A stretch of 6,537 nt of DNA from Comamonas sp. GTDB taxonomy: Bacteria > Pseudomonadota > Gammaproteobacteria > Burkholderiales > Burkholderiaceae_C. A program made the position numbers and the translations under genes. The stretch spans positions 1 through 6,537 of the forward strand of contig JAHAYB010000482.1 in the NCBI GenBank assembly GCA_018384835.1. The letters run 5' to 3'. Below, piece by piece: positions 1 to 6,207 of this stretch; the first letter of the stretch is position 1; each line of letters opens with the position of its first letter. The notes under the pieces were generated by a model. The model was given only the letters and a program-made list of their open reading frames with translations. It was not told where the DNA came from and made no database searches.

Positions 1-2081
1 AGGCCGGTGTGGCGGCCAAAAATAGTCACGCCAAAGCGCTCGGCCAGGGCTTCTAGGCGGTGGGAGTCTTGGTGGGGGTGGGCCACAGCAGACAGCAGCA
101 GGGTATCCAGCACGGGCTGGCGGAACTCTACGCCGGTGCGCTTTTCCAGCAGTTGTAGAAACTTCATATCAAACGCGGCGTTGTGGGCGACCAGCACGCT
201 GTCTTGCGCGAAGCGGTGGAACTGGGGCAGCACGGCCTCAATGCGCGGCTGGTTGGCCACCATATCGGGGGTGATGCCGTGGATGGGGATGCCGGCCTCG
301 GGAATATCGCGCCCAGGGTGAATCAGTTGGTCAAAACTCTCTTGCGCCAGCAGGCGGGCGTTGACGATGCGCACCGCGCCAATCTGGATGATTTGGTCGC
401 CCTGCGAGGGGTTGAGGCCGGTGGTTTCCGTATCAAACACGGTGTAGCGCAGGCTGGAGAGGGGGCGGTCGTCCAAATCGCTATCTGGCTCCTGGTGCTG
501 GAACAGGTCAAAGTCGTAGAACTCGGGGCGGCTGTCGATAGGGGTGCTGCCCAGGTGCAGGGCGGGGGCGCTGGGGCTGGCTGCCGTGTTGGTGGCTGTG
601 TTGGGAGTGCTCTGGTTTGGGGTGGTTTGGTTTGGAGTGGTTTGGGCATGACCCAGCGGCAGCAGAAAGCGCAGAAAACCGGTGTGGCTGGCACGGTCGC
701 GCTCAAACCATAGTTCGCCATCGTGGCGGGTAACGATGTCGCGCACCGTCAAGGTGCTGCGCTCGCCGCTGATTTCTAGGTTGTCCATCTCCCAGCTCAT
801 CACGGTTTCGGTGCTCATGGCCTGGCCGCTCCACACCAGGTCCAGGTGGGCGCGTTGGCCGTCTGCCGCTTGTAGGCGCAGGTGCAGTTGGGGCACATCG
901 TACTCCTGCACTAAGCGCTGCCCCAGGTAGGCCAGGGCTTGCAGCAGGGAGTAACCATCCACCCGCAGCCATAAATCAGGGGTGCAGGCTTGGTGCTGTA
1001 CGGGGCGTTGGAGCTGGCTGTGCAAATGGTGCTGGGCGGCGGTTAAAAAGTCTTCGCCCTGCATGTCTTCCAGCGGCCAGCGGGTGTTGACTTCCTGGGC
1101 GGCGCGTTGCGCTAGGGTGTCGATGCGCTCGCCCATGCGGGTGGTTTCTTCCTGCACCACATCTAAAAAGCGCTGGCGCATGGCGGCGGGGATGTCGTCA
1201 TAGCCCAGCATTTCCACAGCGGCGCGGATGGCAGCCAGGCTGGCGCGGTTGCCCTCGGTCAGGCTGTGCAGCAGGTGGTCGCGCTCGGCCTCTTGGGCAA
1301 AGCTGTGGGTGACATCATCGAGCAGCAGCACAAAGCCGGTCATGCTGGGGGCGGCGGCGTGGGAGAGCACCGGACTCATCTGCACCCGCAGCAGTTGCTG
1401 CGCCTGGGTGTGGGTGATGAAGTGGCTGGCCGGGTTGGCCGCGCCGCGCTCTACCTGTTGCGCCACACGTTGCAGGGCGTGTTCTACCAGTTGGCGCTCT
1501 AGCAGCCCTTCAATGCTGCGGCCTATGCCGATGCTGGCTCCCTGCTGGGGCTTGCCTAGTTGCTGCTGGGCGAGTTGGTTGTAGAGCAGGATGCGCCCTT
1601 CCAGATTGCACACCAGCACGCATTGCGGCAGTTCGGCCAGCAGGGCGGCCAGGCGCTCTTTTTCCTGTTGCAGGCGGCCACTGGTTTGGCGCACTTGCTC
1701 ATCCATGTCGTTGCGCAGGCTATCGCGCTGGGCAATGAGGTCGGCAATGGCTTGGTGCAGGGGGTGGGCTGGGGCGTAGCTGTTGGCCGGAAAGGTTTTG
1801 CCACGATGGCTGATAGCCACGCGGGTGTGCTCTGCCAACTGCGCCAAGCTGTGCTGTGCGGGTTGCACCCAGCGGCGCCACACGGCCAGCAAGCCTGCGC
1901 TGCCTAGCACCCAGGCCAGTACCAGCAGGGGGCTAACGCTAGCGAGCATTTGCTGCCATTGCTCACGCAAAGCAGGGGGCAAGGCTAAAGCAGCCAGCCC
2001 CAGGGTGATAAGCAGCCATAGCCCCAGCCCCAGGGCGGCAACTGTGGCAGCTAGTAATAATTGGCGTTGGGCGCGTTGCAT
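1..2081 (-). CDS. Membrane-anchored PAS / pseudo-histidine-kinase / DnaQ-type 3'-5' exonuclease fusion (C-terminus cut by window edge)
   Basis: The frame is open from ATG at 2081 to the left edge (693 codons, no stop). Hydrophobic segments lie at about residues 8-34 and 51-68, then a HAMP/coiled-coil-like stretch (70-150) and a PAS-like region (about 147-262). Residues 270-332 resemble a HisKA dimerisation helix and 365-477 an HATPase fold, but the catalytic residues are lost: E276 sits at the phospho-acceptor position, and the N, G1 and G2 boxes are not conserved. A Pro/Thr/Asn-rich linker (478-545) leads to a DEDDh exonuclease: FDTETTGLN with D550 and E552, NAAFD with D638, and GRHT with H691 as likely general base. 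The last metal-binding Asp should lie just beyond the edge. A GAAGGG ribosome site sits 8 nt before the start, 17 nt after the receiver gene. The family hydrolyses nucleic acid 3' ends. It is likely to be annotated as a polymerase III epsilon subunit, but the membrane and sensor parts argue against a replicative role. The role is unknown. Confidence 0.88.
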   Translation of the reverse strand, partial: MQRAQRQLLLAATVAALGLGLWLLITLGLAALALPPALREQWQQMLASVSPLLVLAWVLGSAGLLAVWRRWVQPAQHSLAQLAEHTRVAISHRGKTFPANSYAPAHPLHQAIADLIAQRDSLRNDMDEQVRQTSGRLQQEKERLAALLAELPQCVLVCNLEGRILLYNQLAQQQLGKPQQGASIGIGRSIEGLLERQLVEHALQRVAQQVERGAANPASHFITHTQAQQLLRVQMSPVLSHAAAPSMTGFVLLLDDVTHSFAQEAERDHLLHSLTEGNRASLAAIRAAVEMLGYDDIPAAMRQRFLDVVQEETTRMGERIDTLAQRAAQEVNTRWPLEDMQGEDFLTAAQHHLHSQLQRPVQHQACTPDLWLRVDGYSLLQALAYLGQRLVQEYDVPQLHLRLQAADGQRAHLDLVWSGQAMSTETVMSWEMDNLEISGERSTLTVRDIVTRHDGELWFERDRASHTGFLRFLLPLGHAQTTPNQTTPNQSTPNTATNTAASPSAPALHLGSTPIDSRPEFYDFDLFQHQEPDSDLDDRPLSSLRYTVFDTETTGLNPSQGDQIIQIGAVRIVNARLLAQESFDQLIHPGRDIPEAGIPIHGITPDMVANQPRIEAVLPQFHRFAQDSVLVAHNAAFDMKFLQLLEKRTGVEFRQPVLDTLLLSAVAHPHQDSHRLEALAERFGVTIFGRHTG
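600..644 (-). repeat. 15-bp imperfect tandem repeat encoding a QTTPN-type linker
   Basis: Three adjacent 15-bp units (600-614, 615-629, 630-644) lie inside the exonuclease-fusion gene. The two units at 615-644 differ at one base, and the third is more diverged. On the coding strand they give TTPNQ/TTPNQ/STPN at about residues 481-494, a flexible linker between the degenerate kinase core and the exonuclease domain. The plus strand here is rich in GG runs. Because the unit is 15 bp, copy-number change would keep the frame and only alter linker length. Confidence 0.75.
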
Positions 2082-2089
2082 AGCTAGTG

Positions 2090-2095
2090 CCCTTC
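2090..2095 (-). promoter_or_regulatory. Ribosome binding site of the exonuclease-fusion gene
   Basis: GAAGGG on the minus strand lies 8 nt before the ATG at 2081, in the 17-nt gap after the receiver stop. It supports this start, which leaves the first membrane helix complete. Confidence 0.65.
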
Positions 2096-2098
2096 GCT

Positions 2099-2488
2099 TT
2101 AGGCGGGTGCGCCGGTGGTGGCTTGCAGCATTTGCGCAATTTGCGCGGCCAAATCGCGGGTAGAAAAGGGCTTGGTGGTGTAGGCATCTGCGCCTAAGGC
2201 CGTGCCCTTGGCCAGGTCAGCGGCGCGGCCTTTGGCGGTCAGCATGATGATGCGCACGTTCTGCAAATCAGGCTCGGCGCGCACGGCTTGGCAGACTTCA
2301 AAGCCGCTGAGGTGGGGCATCATCACATCCAGCAGCACCAAGTCGGGGCGATGGCTGCGGATGCTGTTGAGCGCTTCTTGGCCGTCACGTGCTACCAGCA
2401 CGTCATAGCCTTCGCGTTGCAGTAAAAATTCCAGCGAGATGACGATGTTTGGCTCGTCATCTGCAATCAAAATAGTTTTTTTAGTCAT
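2099..2488 (-). CDS. Stand-alone CheY-like response regulator (receiver domain only)
   Basis: This 129-aa protein is a single receiver domain with no DNA-binding or enzymatic output. It has the acidic pair D10/D11, phospho-acceptor D54 in the LLDVMMP motif, T84 in the IMLTAKG motif and K106 in the TTKPF motif, so it should accept a phosphoryl group and switch. Length is typical for a one-domain receiver. The frame extends upstream to an ATG at 2545, but the start at 2488 is preferred: AGGAG lies 7 nt before it, and the protein then begins MTKKTILIADDE, the usual receiver start. The start overlaps the last 8 bp of the kinase gene, so translation is probably coupled and the kinase is the obvious cognate donor. 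With no output domain it must act by binding another protein. The exonuclease fusion 17 nt downstream is the nearest candidate (inference). Confidence 0.93.
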   Translation of the reverse strand: MTKKTILIADDEPNIVISLEFLLQREGYDVLVARDGQEALNSIRSHRPDLVLLDVMMPHLSGFEVCQAVRAEPDLQNVRIIMLTAKGRAADLAKGTALGADAYTTKPFSTRDLAAQIAQMLQATTGAPA

Positions 2489-5246
2489 GGCTTGTCTCCT
2501 CTTGGGCTGTGGTGGGTGCAGGGCGGCGCGGCAGGCTAAAGCCAAAGCAAGCGCCCGCCCCTGGTTGGGAGTTTATCCACATCTGCCCGCCCAAATGTTC
2601 GACGATTTGGCGGCAAATGGGCAGCCCCAAGCCCGTGCCCTGGGGGCGGTCGCGGGCATCGCCGAGTTGGCGGAATTTATCAAAGGCGCGGGCTTGCTCC
2701 TCAGTGCTAAGGCCGGGGCCGTTGTCTTGCACGGTGATATGCACTTCATGCCCCAAGTCTTGCAAGCGCATCTGCACCTGCCCCCGCCCGCGTGGGGAAA
2801 ACTTGGCCGCGTTAGACAGCAAGTTCAGCAGTACCTGCTGGATGCGGTCGGGGTCAGCCCATAACGGGGCTAACGGGGCGCTGGGCGTGGCATCAACTTC
2901 CAAGGTGCAGCCCGCGTTGCGAAACAGCTCGGCAGTGGTGGCGGCGGCTTGGTGCAGCAGGGCGCTGATATCGACCTCGGTGTTATGCCATTCGGCGTGG
3001 CCAGATTCGATTTTGGCCAAGTCCAGCACTTGGTTGACCAGGCGCGACAGGCGCTCGCTTTCCTGCGCAATGATGCCGACGAACTGCTGGTGCTGCTCAG
3101 GGGGCATGTCGGGGCTATCCAGCATCAGCTCGGCCAGGGCGCGGATGGAGGTCAGCGGCGTGCGCAGCTCGTGGGTGACGGAGGACATAAAGTCATCCTT
3201 CATGCGGTCCAGGCTTTGCAGTTGGGCGTTGGCCTCGCGCAGTTGGGCGGTGGCTTCCTCCAGGGATTGGGATTTTTCCTCTAAGGCGCGGGAGTAGGCG
3301 CGTAGCTGCGAGGCTTCTTCCAGCATTTTGAGCACATCGGTGGTGGTCAGCGCCTCTTCCTTGGCAATCGAGGCCACCAGCAGCCGCGCTGATGCCCCGC
3401 CCACCGCCCCTGCCAGCTTGGTTTCGATATGGCTGACAAAACCGGCATCGGCCAGGCTGGGCAGCTCCCCGCCGTGGCGCTGGCGGTAGCGCGAGAAGAT
3501 GTCGGCGCTGCGCTCATCGCCTAAAAAGCGCTGGCAGAGCTGGTAGAGGTCTTGCACCCGCGCCTCACCGCGCCAAAACACTGGCTGCCGCCCCGCGCTG
3601 GCGCGGACAAACATCAGCGCTTGGCTGGTCTCGCGTGCCTGGGGCGCTCGCCATAGCGACAGCAGCACGTAGGCAGCGGTATTGGCCAGCAAGCTCCAGA
3701 ACAGGGAGTGGCTCAGGGCATCCAACCCCGTCAGGCCAAACAAGGCTTCGGGGCGCAGCCAGGCCATGCCCGCAGGCCCTTGGGTGACAAAGCTGGCATC
3801 CAGCCCCGGCACCGCCCCCGACTGGGCCAAAGAGGGCAGCATCAGCGTATAAACCCAAATCGCAAAGCCCAGCAGCAAGCCGCCCAAAGCGCCCAAGCGC
3901 GTACCTTGCGGCCAATACATGCCCAGCAGGGCGGCGGGGGCAAACTGCGCCACAGCGGCAAAGCTGACCAGGCCAATGCTGACCAGGGCGTAAGCCTCGC
4001 CCACGATGTGAAAGTAGGCATAGCCCAGCAGCAGCAGGCAAAAAATAGTGGCGCGGCGAATGTTCAGCACGATGCGGCTAATGGCCGGGCTGCCCTGCAC
4101 CGCCCCCCAGCGCAGCAGCAGGGGCAGCACCAACTCGTTGCTGACCATGGTGGCGACGGCAATGCTCTCCACAATCACCATGCTGGTTGCAGCAGACAGG
4201 CCGCCAATAAACACCAGCAGCGCCAGCGCCGATTGCCCCTGCGCCAGTGGTAGCGACAGCACAAAGCTATCGGGGTTCATCTCTGCCCCAGCACCCGCCC
4301 CCAGGCCGTCAAAGTACAGCAAGCCGCCCAAAGCAATGGGCAACACAAAGATATTGATGGCTAGTAAATAGGCCGGAAACACCCACACCGCCCGGCGCAG
4401 ATGGCGCTCGTGGACGTTTTCTACCACCATGATTTGGAACTGGCGCGGCAGCATCACCATCGCCAGCATGGCCAGCACAATCATGCTGAACCAGTGCGGC
4501 CAGGCAAAGGCCATGCCTTGCTCTAACCGCAGCAGGGGCTGTAAATCGGCACGCGCCATGGCTTGGCTAAAAATATCGCCAAAGCCTGTAAATAGGCCGT
4601 AGGTAACGAATAGCCCCACCGCTAAAAATGCCAGCAGCTTGACCAAAGATTCAAAGGCAATCGCCGCCACCATGCCTTCGTGGCGGGCGGTAGTGTCTAG
4701 GTGGCGCGTACCAAACACCATGGTGAAACCCGCCAGCAGCAAGGCCAGGTAGAACGTGCCGTCGCGGCTCCAGTGGCTGGCTCCGCTGGCCTGATGCCCC
4801 AGGGGATGAGTGAGCAGCCCATAAGCCTCAGACACGGCCTTGAGCTGCAAGGCGATATAGGGCAGCACACCCACAATGGCAATCAGAGTGACGCACACCG
4901 CCAGCAAGCGGCTTTTGCCGTAGCGGCTGGCGATAAAGTCGGCAATCGAGGTAATGCGCTGCGCCTTGGCAATGCGCACCATCTTGCGCAGCACCACCCA
5001 GCCCAAAATCATGGCCAGTGTCGGCCCTAAATAGGTGGGCAGAAACCACAGCCCACGGCTAGCCGCCTGCCCCACGCTGCCAAAGTACGTCCAGGCCGTG
5101 CAATACACCCCTAAAGACAGGGCATACACCCAGGCGTTGTTGATGAGTGATTGCCCTCGCGCAGCACGCTGGTCACCCCAATAGGCCACGACAAACAGCA
5201 GCCCCAGATAGGCCAAAGAGATACCGACCACCAGCACGGCATTCAT
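2481..5246 (-). CDS. SSF transporter-domain sensor histidine kinase (CbrA-like, SLC5-STAC-HisKA-HATPase)
   Basis: This is a 921-aa fusion. Residues 1 to about 510 form an SSF/SLC5-type sodium:solute symporter domain with roughly a dozen hydrophobic helices, including the family-typical ITSIADFIASRYGKS stretch near 98-112. A STAC-like linker follows (about 545-640), then a coiled coil (about 649-685). The kinase core is intact: H692 in THELRTPL, N-box N808/N812 (NLLSNAAKF), G1 box D841 (DNGPGLS) and G2 box G870-G874 (GTGLGL). It should autophosphorylate H692 and pass the phosphate to D54 of the overlapping receiver. CbrA proteins usually carry a PAS domain before the kinase; I see none here. 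The substrate is unknown; whether the SSF part transports or only senses cannot be read from sequence. The start at 5246 has AGGAG 8 nt upstream and overlaps the stop of the preceding gene (ATGA), implying coupled translation. Confidence 0.93.
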   Translation of the reverse strand: MNAVLVVGISLAYLGLLFVVAYWGDQRAARGQSLINNAWVYALSLGVYCTAWTYFGSVGQAASRGLWFLPTYLGPTLAMILGWVVLRKMVRIAKAQRITSIADFIASRYGKSRLLAVCVTLIAIVGVLPYIALQLKAVSEAYGLLTHPLGHQASGASHWSRDGTFYLALLLAGFTMVFGTRHLDTTARHEGMVAAIAFESLVKLLAFLAVGLFVTYGLFTGFGDIFSQAMARADLQPLLRLEQGMAFAWPHWFSMIVLAMLAMVMLPRQFQIMVVENVHERHLRRAVWVFPAYLLAINIFVLPIALGGLLYFDGLGAGAGAEMNPDSFVLSLPLAQGQSALALLVFIGGLSAATSMVIVESIAVATMVSNELVLPLLLRWGAVQGSPAISRIVLNIRRATIFCLLLLGYAYFHIVGEAYALVSIGLVSFAAVAQFAPAALLGMYWPQGTRLGALGGLLLGFAIWVYTLMLPSLAQSGAVPGLDASFVTQGPAGMAWLRPEALFGLTGLDALSHSLFWSLLANTAAYVLLSLWRAPQARETSQALMFVRASAGRQPVFWRGEARVQDLYQLCQRFLGDERSADIFSRYRQRHGGELPSLADAGFVSHIETKLAGAVGGASARLLVASIAKEEALTTTDVLKMLEEASQLRAYSRALEEKSQSLEEATAQLREANAQLQSLDRMKDDFMSSVTHELRTPLTSIRALAELMLDSPDMPPEQHQQFVGIIAQESERLSRLVNQVLDLAKIESGHAEWHNTEVDISALLHQAAATTAELFRNAGCTLEVDATPSAPLAPLWADPDRIQQVLLNLLSNAAKFSPRGRGQVQMRLQDLGHEVHITVQDNGPGLSTEEQARAFDKFRQLGDARDRPQGTGLGLPICRQIVEHLGGQMWINSQPGAGACFGFSLPRRPAPTTAQEETSHD
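2496..2500 (-). promoter_or_regulatory. Ribosome binding site deciding the receiver start
   Basis: AGGAG on the minus strand lies inside the final codons of the kinase gene, 7 nt before the ATG at 2488. It favours that start over the upstream in-frame ATG at 2545. Confidence 0.7.
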
Positions 5247-5560
5247 GGCTGCGGCTCCTGGGGCAGGGATTGAGTGGTGGGACTGGCCTTTTTCACCGGG
5301 TCGATGGCGTAGGGCATGGCATCGGCGGCTGGCTCGGCAGGGGGGGTATCTTCATCGGCACTGCCGCGCTCCATCAGCCAGGCCAGCACCAGTATCAACA
5401 GCAGCCAGATGGCGTAGGCGGCAGTTGGCAGCAGCGGCCAGCCCCCTATCAGCACCGGGCGGTCCCAAATGCTAAATAGGGGAAAGCTCAACAACAGCCA
5501 GCCCAATACAAACAGGGCAAGCAGTTTTTCAGTGCGTTGGTTGCGGCGGCTGGTGGGCAT
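5243..5560 (-). CDS. Small two-helix membrane protein, possible accessory subunit of the transporter-kinase
   Basis: The protein has 105 aa and no family I can name with certainty. A basic N-terminus (MPTSRRNQR) precedes hydrophobic helices at about 12-31 and 43-63, with a short FSIWDRPVLIGGWP loop between them. A hydrophilic tail follows (64-105), rich in Pro, Ala and acidic residues. The basic N-terminus suggests both ends are cytoplasmic. Small two-helix proteins of this general layout (DUF3311- or DUF4212-like) are often encoded beside SSF transporters, and the gene is coupled to the transporter-kinase by a 4-bp ATGA overlap, so a partner or stabilising subunit is plausible. No strong Shine-Dalgarno precedes the ATG at 5560; the gap from the upstream gene is only 15 nt, so it may rely on reinitiation. 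The coding call rests on operon position and the clean hydrophobic pattern. Confidence 0.8.
   Translation of the reverse strand: MPTSRRNQRTEKLLALFVLGWLLLSFPLFSIWDRPVLIGGWPLLPTAAYAIWLLLILVLAWLMERGSADEDTPPAEPAADAMPYAIDPVKKASPTTQSLPQEPQP
5255..5259 (-). promoter_or_regulatory. Ribosome binding site of the transporter-kinase gene
   Basis: AGGAG on the minus strand lies in the end of the 105-aa gene, 8 nt before the ATG at 5246. Together with the ATGA overlap it supports this start. Confidence 0.65.
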
Positions 5561-5575
5561 GGGGCAAGGCTTTCG

Positions 5576-6103
5576 TCAAAAGCACAGCTTGGCAAGCAGC
5601 GGGTCGGCGGCGGCCAAAGCCTGGGTATGCGGCTGGGTGGAGACTTTGCCATTGCTCAGGCCGCTGCTTTGTATCGGCCCCATCACCACGCCCTCTTGCA
5701 GGCGGCAGTTGAGCACATGCTGATAGACCTGCATCCGCTCTGTGGGGTCTTTGAAGAAGCGGTATTCCTTGTATTCCACAATACGCGCCCCGTCTTGGGT
5801 TTGGATATTGGCCTGGCCATCAAAAACGCTGAACTGGCTGACTGCCGGGGCAATATAGCTCCAGGGTTTGAAGAAGTCTTTTTGACGCTGCTCGGCATAA
5901 ATAAAGCTGTCGGCAGGTAACTGGCTTTTCTTAAAGTCAAACCACTGGTAATCGTAATAGGCCAAATAGATAAACATGCCAGCGGCTGCAAATATAGGAA
6001 TGAGCCACTTGGGTAGGCGGCCTTTACTCAGTCTGCGCAATAGATAGGCAAAAGCGCCACTGCACAGGCCAATGATGAATACGCCCAGTAAATTCCAAAT
6101 CAT
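5576..6103 (-). CDS. Hypothetical membrane-anchored protein with extracytoplasmic domain
   Basis: This 175-aa protein is one I do not recognise. Helix 1 spans about 3-22, followed by a strongly basic loop (RRLSKGRLPK, about 23-32) and helix 2 at about 33-50. The basic loop should be cytoplasmic, which places the soluble part (51-175) outside the inner membrane. That domain is aromatic-rich (DYQWFDFKK, FFKPWSYIAP) and has two cysteines, C133 and C174, that could form a disulfide. The start at 6103 has AGGGAGA 7 nt upstream. It is the first gene after the symporter terminator and so probably the first gene of the five-gene unit leading to the sensor kinase. A role in presenting or sensing a solute for the kinase is conceivable, but only context suggests it. 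Confidence 0.82.
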   Translation of the reverse strand: MIWNLLGVFIIGLCSGAFAYLLRRLSKGRLPKWLIPIFAAAGMFIYLAYYDYQWFDFKKSQLPADSFIYAEQRQKDFFKPWSYIAPAVSQFSVFDGQANIQTQDGARIVEYKEYRFFKDPTERMQVYQHVLNCRLQEGVVMGPIQSSGLSNGKVSTQPHTQALAAADPLLAKLCF

Positions 6104-6110
6104 GCCTAAG

Positions 6111-6117
6111 TCTCCCT
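6111..6117 (-). promoter_or_regulatory. Ribosome binding site of the 175-aa membrane protein gene
   Basis: AGGGAGA on the minus strand lies 7 nt before the ATG at 6103 and fits the chosen start, which leaves the first membrane helix complete. Confidence 0.6.
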
Positions 6118-6137
6118 GTCTTTATCGTTGTTATGAA

Positions 6138-6170
6138 AATGGGCTTTCCGCCGCAAGCAGAAAGCCCATT
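6138..6170 (-). terminator. Stem-loop terminator after the symporter gene
   Basis: The arms 6138-6148 and 6160-6170 are perfect 11-bp reverse complements (AATGGGCTTTC / GAAAGCCCATT) around an 11-nt loop. On the minus strand the stem runs into a short T-rich tract (ATTTTCATAAC). It begins 37 bp past the symporter stop and ends before the next gene, the expected place for an intrinsic terminator. The T tract is short and interrupted, so read-through into the downstream operon is possible. Confidence 0.75.
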
Positions 6171-6207
6171 GTTGTCTTGCTTGTTCAGTCAGGCAAGTCG
6201 TGTTGGC

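Noticed and set aside
183..713. Long plus-strand open frame (176 aa) opposite the exonuclease gene
   Set aside because: It runs antisense to the conserved exonuclease motifs and linker, its product is low-complexity Gly/Ala/Val-rich, and it resembles no protein. It is a byproduct of G+C-rich codon use.
323..972. Minus-strand frames at 323-721 and 703-972
   Set aside because: They lie in other frames inside the exonuclease-fusion gene, whose own frame is continuous and carries the D550/E552 and D638 motifs. Their products are Pro/Arg/Thr-rich and featureless.
1..2081. Replicative DNA polymerase III epsilon subunit (dnaQ)
   Set aside because: The exonuclease domain is of that superfamily, but dnaQ is a short soluble protein that begins with the exonuclease. 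Here over 540 residues of membrane and sensor-like sequence come first.
2489..2545. N-terminal extension of the receiver to the ATG at 2545
   Set aside because: The extra 19 residues do not fit the receiver fold, and a good AGGAG site lies 7 nt before the ATG at 2488.
2509..3297. 262-aa plus-strand open frame opposite the kinase core
   Set aside because: It is antisense to the HisKA and HATPase coding sequence. Its Ser/Arg-rich product has no domain pattern.
3708..4253. 181-aa plus-strand open frame opposite the SSF domain
   Set aside because: It is a Gln/Ala/His-rich antisense translation of hydrophobic helices, a common artefact of membrane-protein genes.
6118..6160. Possible sigma-70 promoter for the sensor operon (TTGCGG, 15-nt spacer, CATAAC on the minus strand)
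   Set aside because: Both boxes match poorly, the spacing is short, and they overlap the terminator stem, so the match is no better than chance.
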